Assembly (NCBI RefSeq): GCF_051859025.1
Contig: NZ_JBHYGL010000039.1
Coordinates: 124,001-188,000, forward strand
DNA: 64,000 bases
Source of the DNA: Falsiroseomonas sp051859025
GTDB lineage: Bacteria; Pseudomonadota; Alphaproteobacteria; Acetobacterales; Acetobacteraceae
Direction of reading: 5' to 3'
The position numbers and the translations under genes are program-made. Positions 59,645-64,000 of the stretch are shown here, piece by piece. Under the pieces are notes generated by a model. It did not search any database. It was given only the letters and a program-made list of their open reading frames with translations, and had not been told where the DNA came from. Positions within the stretch are counted from its first letter, which is position 1. Each line of letters opens with the position of its first letter.

Positions 59645-60434
59645 ACCCCGCCGCCGCGCCCTGCTCGCCGCCCTTGCCGCCACGCCGGCGATCCTGGCCC
59701 GCGCGGCGCGGGCACAGCCATCCCCGGCGCCGATCCGCGTCCCGGTGCTGGAAAGGCTGCGCGCCGGCATCGACCTGGAAGGCACTGCCACCGCGCATGA
59801 CGGCGCCACCACCGGGCCCGGCGGCCTGGCGGTGGAAGTCGGCGAATTCATCGCCGATGGCCTGGGCGTGACGCTCGACCTGGTGCGGACCACCGCCACG
59901 ACCGCGGTGGCGGATCTGTGCGCCGGCCACTTCGACCTGCTGCTCAACGCACCCCCCCTGACCATCGAGGCGGCGCGGGAGATGCTCTACGCCGATCCCT
60001 ATGCCGCGCTGGACCTGGTCGCGATCGCGCCGCGCCCGCTGCAGCTGCGTTCCATTGCCGCGCTCCGCGGCCGCCGCGTGGCGGCCCAGGCGGGGCATGC
60101 GTTGCACCTGCTGCCGTCCCGCGTGCCGGTGGACCGGATGGAGGTCATCGCCCTGCCGGACCTGCCAGCCCTGGCGGCCGCGCTGGCGGACCGGCGGTCG
60201 GAGGCGGCCATCGTCACCTCCCCGATCGCCAGCGCGATGGTGGCGATGCACCCGGCGCTGGAGGTGAAGCTGACACTCGGCACGGTCTGGGTCGCCCCCG
60301 CCTGCCGCTTCGGGGACCACGACCTGCTGCAGGCCGTGAACACCATGCTCTACATCGCGCGCCAGGAAGGCACGCTGCAAGCGCTGCACCAGGCGGCCTA
60401 TGACCGGCCGCTGCCCCGGCCCCCTTTCTTTTGA
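59637..60434 (+). CDS. Solute-binding protein, SBP_bac_3-like (array member 3)
   Basis: 265 residues. Tat-like EPRRRALLAALAATPAIL signal, then a receptor with LAVEVGEFIADGLGVTLDLVRTTATTAVADLCAGHFDLLLNAPPLTIE and the closing DHDLLQAVNTMLYIARQEGTLQALHQ helix. Resembles array members 1 and 4 in layout. Overlaps member 2 by 8 nt and shares TGATG with member 4. Confidence 0.83.
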   Translation: MAEPRRRALLAALAATPAILARAARAQPSPAPIRVPVLERLRAGIDLEGTATAHDGATTGPGGLAVEVGEFIADGLGVTLDLVRTTATTAVADLCAGHFDLLLNAPPLTIEAAREMLYADPYAALDLVAIAPRPLQLRSIAALRGRRVAAQAGHALHLLPSRVPVDRMEVIALPDLPALAAALADRRSEAAIVTSPIASAMVAMHPALEVKLTLGTVWVAPACRFGDHDLLQAVNTMLYIARQEGTLQALHQAAYDRPLPRPPFF

Positions 60435-61276
60435 TGGCCCCCCTCCGCCCGATGCCCCACCCCCTGCCCCGCCGGATGCTGCCGATGCTGGCCGCCGGCC
60501 TGCTCGCCCCCGGCCTGCTCGCACCCCGCATGGCGCAGGCGGCCGGCGAGGCAACCGGCACGCTCGGCCGCATCCTGCGAACCGGCATCGTCCGGGTCGG
60601 CGTCTGGCTCGAAGCGCCCCCCTGGGGCAGCTACGACCACAACGGCACGCCCGATGGGGCGGAGGTCGCGCTGGCCCGGCTGCTGGCCCGCGATCTCGGC
60701 GTCCGCCTCCGCCTCCAACGCCTGGGGGTGCGCGACCGACTCCCGGCGCTGGAGGAGGACCGCGTGGACATCCTGGCCGCGCTGGTTCCGGTGGTGCCGG
60801 CCACCCGCCGCCATGTCGCCTTCGCCTCCCCGCATGGCGATCTCGTCGTCTCCGTCGCCACCCGCCGGGGCAGCCCCGTGCGATCAGTGGCCGATCTCGC
60901 CGGGCTTCGCGTGGCACTGCCGGACAACACCTTCGCGGCGGAGGAAGCGCGCACCCTTCTGCCGCCCGACACGACGCAATTGCTGATGCGCGACCTGGTC
61001 GCCTGCATCGACGCGGCCGCCCATGGGCGGGTGGATGCCGCGGTCAGCTATGGCTGGCTGCTGCGGGACCTGTCGCTGTCCCGCCCCGACCTCGATATCG
61101 AACCGCGCTTCACGCTGGCGCACGCGCACCACGCGCTCGCCATGCGGCTCGGCGATCCGGACCTGCTGCGCTTCGTGAACACCTTCCTCCATCTGCGCGG
61201 CGCCGACGGCTCGCTCGCGGAGATCCACGAACGCTACCTCCGCGGCACGCCGGATGTGGGGCCGGTCTTCCGGTAA
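60434..61276 (+). CDS. Solute-binding protein, SBP_bac_3-like (array member 4)
   Basis: 280 residues. Signal with PRRMLPMLAAGLLAPGLLAPRMAQA, then ILRTGIVRVGVWLEAPPWGSYDHNGTPDGAEVALARLLARDLGVRLRLQ, a clear SBP_bac_3 start, and the closing DPDLLRFVNTFLHLRGADGSLAEIHERYL helix. It is the most canonical of the four. ATG at 60434 overlaps the previous stop (TGATG). Confidence 0.88.
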   Translation: MAPLRPMPHPLPRRMLPMLAAGLLAPGLLAPRMAQAAGEATGTLGRILRTGIVRVGVWLEAPPWGSYDHNGTPDGAEVALARLLARDLGVRLRLQRLGVRDRLPALEEDRVDILAALVPVVPATRRHVAFASPHGDLVVSVATRRGSPVRSVADLAGLRVALPDNTFAAEEARTLLPPDTTQLLMRDLVACIDAAAHGRVDAAVSYGWLLRDLSLSRPDLDIEPRFTLAHAHHALAMRLGDPDLLRFVNTFLHLRGADGSLAEIHERYLRGTPDVGPVFR

Positions 61277-61293
61277 GCCGGCCCGCGCCGGTG

Positions 61294-61998
61294 TCAGCGC
61301 TGCTGACGGATGCCCAGCCTCCGCCGGACTGACGCGAAGGACCCCTCTACATCGATATTGGCGATGACCACCCCCACCCCGGTCGCCCGCGCATTGGGAT
61401 CGGCCATGCCGAAGACCGGCCGGTCAGGCGGCTCCTGCGTCGCGATCACTTCCGTGGAGGGGCCATCCGCCAGATCCTCCCGCCACCGCTGCCGCCACAC
61501 CACCACGGAACCGCCCCGCACCTGCTCCGGCCACATCTCCGTCTGCAGGGCGGGGCCCATCGCGGTCGCCGCCTGTTCGAAGACCTGCGTCACGGTCAGC
61601 CGCGTATCCACGCGCTGATAGGCTTCCACCCTGGTCACGCGATGCCCGCGCTGCGGGTCGTTGATGAGGAAGACGCGGATCGAGGGGCAGACCAGCTGCG
61701 CCCCCCGCGGCATGCAGTCATCGTCATCGGGCACCGCCAGGATCAGCCGGCTGAGCCCATCCGGCGGCAAATCCCGCTGCTGGTCGATCACGAGGCCGCC
61801 TTCCAGCAGCACCTCGATCGCCTCCGCGGCCGACATGTCGAGTTCCACCTGCCGCGCGACGGACAGCACCCGGAGCGTGGGGAAGCCATCCACGGGCGCG
61901 GCATCGGCCGGCGGCGTGGGCGTTCGGTCCTGCGCGCGGGCGGCGGGCGCTTGCGCGCCCAGCATCATCAGCGCGACCAGCCAGGCAAGGCGAGGCAT
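61294..61998 (-). CDS. Exported protein of unknown function, 234 residues
   Basis: Signal peptide of about 22 residues (LAWLVALMMLGAQAPAARAQ). The mature part has a compact predicted alpha/beta pattern: VLSVARQVELDMSAAEAIEVLLEGG, a DDDDC acidic turn with two Cys (DDCMPRGAQLVC) and a C-terminal VVIANIDVEGSFASVRRRLG. No catalytic motif or family that I recognise. Convergent with the binding-protein array and divergent from the GH8 gene. Confidence 0.72.
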   Translation of the reverse strand: MPRLAWLVALMMLGAQAPAARAQDRTPTPPADAAPVDGFPTLRVLSVARQVELDMSAAEAIEVLLEGGLVIDQQRDLPPDGLSRLILAVPDDDDCMPRGAQLVCPSIRVFLINDPQRGHRVTRVEAYQRVDTRLTVTQVFEQAATAMGPALQTEMWPEQVRGGSVVVWRQRWREDLADGPSTEVIATQEPPDRPVFGMADPNARATGVGVVIANIDVEGSFASVRRRLGIRQQR

Positions 61999-62131
61999 CC
62001 GGCTACTCCATGCTGGCCATCATCTCGCGCAGCTTCTCAGGAATCGTCCAGCGACAAATTGAGACACAGCAAGAGATCGGCAACAAAGTCGGCTTTCCCC
62101 GGGGGCTGAAATCCCTCACGGTGCCCCCGCG

Positions 62132-63307
62132 ATGATGCGGAAAAAACCGCCCCCGGCCCCGGTGTGCCCCATCGGGAGCGATCGGCTCCAGCCTGCCCTG
62201 ACGGCAGGGCGGCGTGGCCTGCTGCTGGTGGCCGCAACCGGCACGCTGGCGCTGGCAGCCACGCGAAGCCGCGCCCAGCGCCCGCCCGCCGCCCGGACCC
62301 AGGCGGCGACGGAGCCGGCCGGCATCGGTACGCCCCAGGATGACTGGGCCGAGTTCCGCCGGCGCTACCTGCTGCCCGAGGGGCGCGTCGTCGATACCGG
62401 CAATCGCAACGTCTCCCATTCCGAGGGCCAGGGCTACGCCTTGCTCGCCGCCGTCAGGGCGGATGACCAGGGCAGCTTCGGCCGGATGCTCGGCTGGACG
62501 CTGGCGAATTTGAAGCGGCGGGAGGACAACCTGTTTTCCTGGCGCTACCAGCCGGACCAGCAGCCCAACGTCACCGATCCGAACAATGCCAGCGATGGTG
62601 ACCTTTTCATCGCCTGGGCGCTGCTGGAAGCCAGCGCGCGGTGGGGCAGCGCCGATTACCGCCGCCGGGCCATCTCCATCGCGCGGGACCTGCTGCGGTC
62701 CTGCGCCGTGCAGGTCCAGGGGCGCTGGGTGCTGCTGCCTGGCGCCTATGGCTTCCAGGGCCGGGCCCGCACCGTGCTCAACCTGTCCTACTGCGCCTTC
62801 CCCGCGCTGCGGGCCCTGGGCCGGGAAGTGGGGGACCCGGTCTGGGGACGGATCGAAGCCGATGGGCTGGCCCTGCTGGCCCAGGCGCGCTTCGGCCGCT
62901 ACGGCCTGCCGCCGGATTGGCTCGAACTGCGCCCGAATGGCGATATCGCGCCGGCGGAGGGCTGGCCGGCCCGCTTCTCCTTCGACGCCGTGCGCATCCC
63001 GCTGAATGTCGTCTGGGCCGGGCAGACAGACCACCCCTGCGTCCATGCGGCCATCGGGTTCTGGGCCGATCCGGACCACCGGGCGATGCCGGCCTGGACC
63101 GACCTGCGTTCCGGCCATCCGGCGCCCTATCCCGCGCATTCCGGGATCGTCGCCGTGGCCAGGCTCTCCATCGCCGCGGTGCTGGCCCGGGGCGATGCCG
63201 GCGTGATGCCCCGGATCGGAGCGGCGCCCGACTACTACGCGGCGGCGCTGACGATGCTGTCCCGCATGGCCTGGCGGGACCTGCAACTGACGCCCGCCAT
63301 GCGATAG
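62132..63307 (+). CDS. Glycoside hydrolase family 8 endoglucanase-like protein
   Basis: 391 residues. Tat-like GRRGLLLVAATGTLALAATRSRAQ signal after a basic N-terminus of about 25 residues. GH8 core: acid Glu98 in SHSEGQGYALL and Asp155/Asp157 in NASDGDLFIAWALL. GH8 enzymes such as BcsZ cut cellulose during its secretion. No cellulose synthase (bcsA/B/C) gene is in view, so it may act on its own or with genes elsewhere. ATG at 62132 or 62135; no good ribosome site. Confidence 0.9.
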   Translation: MMRKKPPPAPVCPIGSDRLQPALTAGRRGLLLVAATGTLALAATRSRAQRPPAARTQAATEPAGIGTPQDDWAEFRRRYLLPEGRVVDTGNRNVSHSEGQGYALLAAVRADDQGSFGRMLGWTLANLKRREDNLFSWRYQPDQQPNVTDPNNASDGDLFIAWALLEASARWGSADYRRRAISIARDLLRSCAVQVQGRWVLLPGAYGFQGRARTVLNLSYCAFPALRALGREVGDPVWGRIEADGLALLAQARFGRYGLPPDWLELRPNGDIAPAEGWPARFSFDAVRIPLNVVWAGQTDHPCVHAAIGFWADPDHRAMPAWTDLRSGHPAPYPAHSGIVAVARLSIAAVLARGDAGVMPRIGAAPDYYAAALTMLSRMAWRDLQLTPAMR

Positions 63308-63312
63308 GCATG

Positions 63313-63343
63313 AAAAAGGGGGCGCGCCCTTCGGCACGCCCCC
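63313..63343 (-). terminator. Rho-independent terminator of the FAD-subunit gene
   Basis: On the minus strand an 11-bp GC stem with one G-U pair (63343-63333 with 63328-63318) closes a 4-nt GAAG loop and is followed by TTTTTC. It lies 22 nt after the stop of the FAD-binding subunit and between the two convergent genes. Confidence 0.85.
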
Positions 63344-63365
63344 CGGGTCGCAAGCCTGCCCAGGC

Positions 63366-64000
63366 TCAGCCCGCGTCGACGACCGCGCGCTTGGCCATCA
63401 CCGTCACGAGGTGGGCGCGGTATTCGGCGCTGCCATGGATGTCGCCGTTCATGCCGCCGGCATCGACCTTGATGCCCGCCACCGCATCGGCGGACCAGTT
63501 GGCGGCCAGGGCCTTTTCCATCGCCGCTTCGCGGAACACGCCGTTGTTGCCGGCGCCGTTCACGGCCACGCGCACACCAGCCGGGCCCTTGGCGACGAAG
63601 ACGCCCGCCATGGAATAGCGGCTGGCCGGGTTCTTCATCTTGGCGTAGCCCGCCTTCTCCGGCACCGGGATGTGGATCGCCGTCACCAGCTCCCCGGCCT
63701 CCAGCGCCGTCGCGAACATGCCCTGGAAGAAGTCATCCGCGCTGATCGTCCGGCGGTCCGTCTGGATGGTCGCCCCCATCGCCAGCAGCGCGGCGGGATA
63801 GTCGGCGGAGGGGTCGTTGTTCGCGACCGAACCACCCATGGTGCCGCGGTTGCGGACCTGCGTATCCCCGATGCTGGCCGCCATGGCCGCCAGCGCCGGG
63901 ATCGAGGCCTTCACCTCGGCCGAGGTCGCGACCTCATAGTGCTTCGTCAGCGCCCCGATGACGATCTTGCCGCCTTCCCGCTTCACGCCGTGGAGGTCCG
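63366..64000 (-). CDS. FAD-binding subunit of a xanthine dehydrogenase-family hydroxylase (5' end outside window)
   Basis: C-terminal 211 or so residues of a CoxM-type medium subunit; the gene continues beyond 64000. Seen: IVIGALTKHYEV, then the flavin-binding GTMGGSVANNDPSADYPAALLAMGA and ELVTAIHIPVPEKAGYAKMKNPASRYSMAGVF. It carries electrons from the Mo/Fe-S subunits to an acceptor. An internal GTG at 63986 is not the start, because upstream codons (DLHGVKREG) continue the family pattern. It belongs to a second hydroxylase locus to the right. Confidence 0.9.
   Translation of the reverse strand, partial: DLHGVKREGGKIVIGALTKHYEVATSAEVKASIPALAAMAASIGDTQVRNRGTMGGSVANNDPSADYPAALLAMGATIQTDRRTISADDFFQGMFATALEAGELVTAIHIPVPEKAGYAKMKNPASRYSMAGVFVAKGPAGVRVAVNGAGNNGVFREAAMEKALAANWSADAVAGIKVDAGGMNGDIHGSAEYRAHLVTVMAKRAVVDAG

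Noticed and set aside
1..64000. tRNA, rRNA, riboswitch, insertion sequence or prophage
   Set aside because: Read for cloverleaf arms, transposase motifs, terminal repeats and phage genes; nothing convincing found.

Overview
The window is very GC-rich with strong G/C bias at third codon positions, and holds 58 protein-coding genes and no RNA genes, insertion sequences, phage genes or CRISPR arrays that I can see. Extreme GC, Bug/TctC-type binding proteins, hydantoinase and xanthine-dehydrogenase-type catabolism and Tat-like export signals suggest a free-living alphaproteobacterium, perhaps Acetobacteraceae (Roseomonas-like). That placement is inference; there is no marker gene.

Layout. 91-1683: a peptide-type binding protein. 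8464 down to 1835 (minus): a seven-gene operon with a complete spermidine/putrescine-type ABC importer, a hydroxyacid dehydrogenase, a class II aldolase and an amidinotransferase/deiminase. 8571-12375 (plus): FAD amine oxidase-like protein, YtcJ-type amidohydrolase and EamA exporter. 12476-14999: a Bug protein, a thioesterase, a small exported protein and an RraA-type aldolase.

15203-26181 is the most distinctive block, a non-flagellar chemosensory system joined to a partner-switching module. On the plus strand are a transmembrane chemoreceptor and a receiver-PP2C phosphatase. On the minus strand are an RsbW-like kinase, CheR, a triple-CheW protein, CheB, a protein with three HPt-like repeats (each with Asp where the phosphorylated His should be) fused to a receiver, and CheA. 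No single-domain CheY and no STAS anti-anti-sigma factor is present, so the downstream target is missing from view.

40393 down to 26370 (minus) is an eleven-gene operon: a Liv-type ABC importer (J,H,M,G,F), MmgE/PrpD, hydantoinase B and A, an isochorismatase-fold hydrolase lacking the usual Cys, a fumarate-reductase-like flavoprotein and a molybdopterin hydroxylase large subunit. It looks like uptake and breakdown of a cyclic amide or N-heterocycle.

40644-52435 holds a second EamA/FAD-oxidase pair, two NMT1/THI5-type binding proteins, three ring-opening or deaminating enzymes (amidohydrolase, SDR, dihydroorotase-like), a PhnD-type binding protein, another Bug protein and an Asp/Glu-racemase-family protein. 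52437-57259 has a small unknown, a double cold-shock protein with a Gly-rich repeat linker, a DadA-like oxidase with an AtzH-like partner, and a GH1-like glycosidase. 57495-61276 is a run of four binding proteins without any transporter, preceded by a perfect FNR/FixK-type box placed as in a class II promoter. The right edge has an unknown exported protein, a GH8 glucanase and the truncated FAD subunit of a molybdenum hydroxylase.

Twelve extracytoplasmic binding proteins occur but only two complete ABC transporters, and no recognisable DNA-binding transcription factor gene is present.
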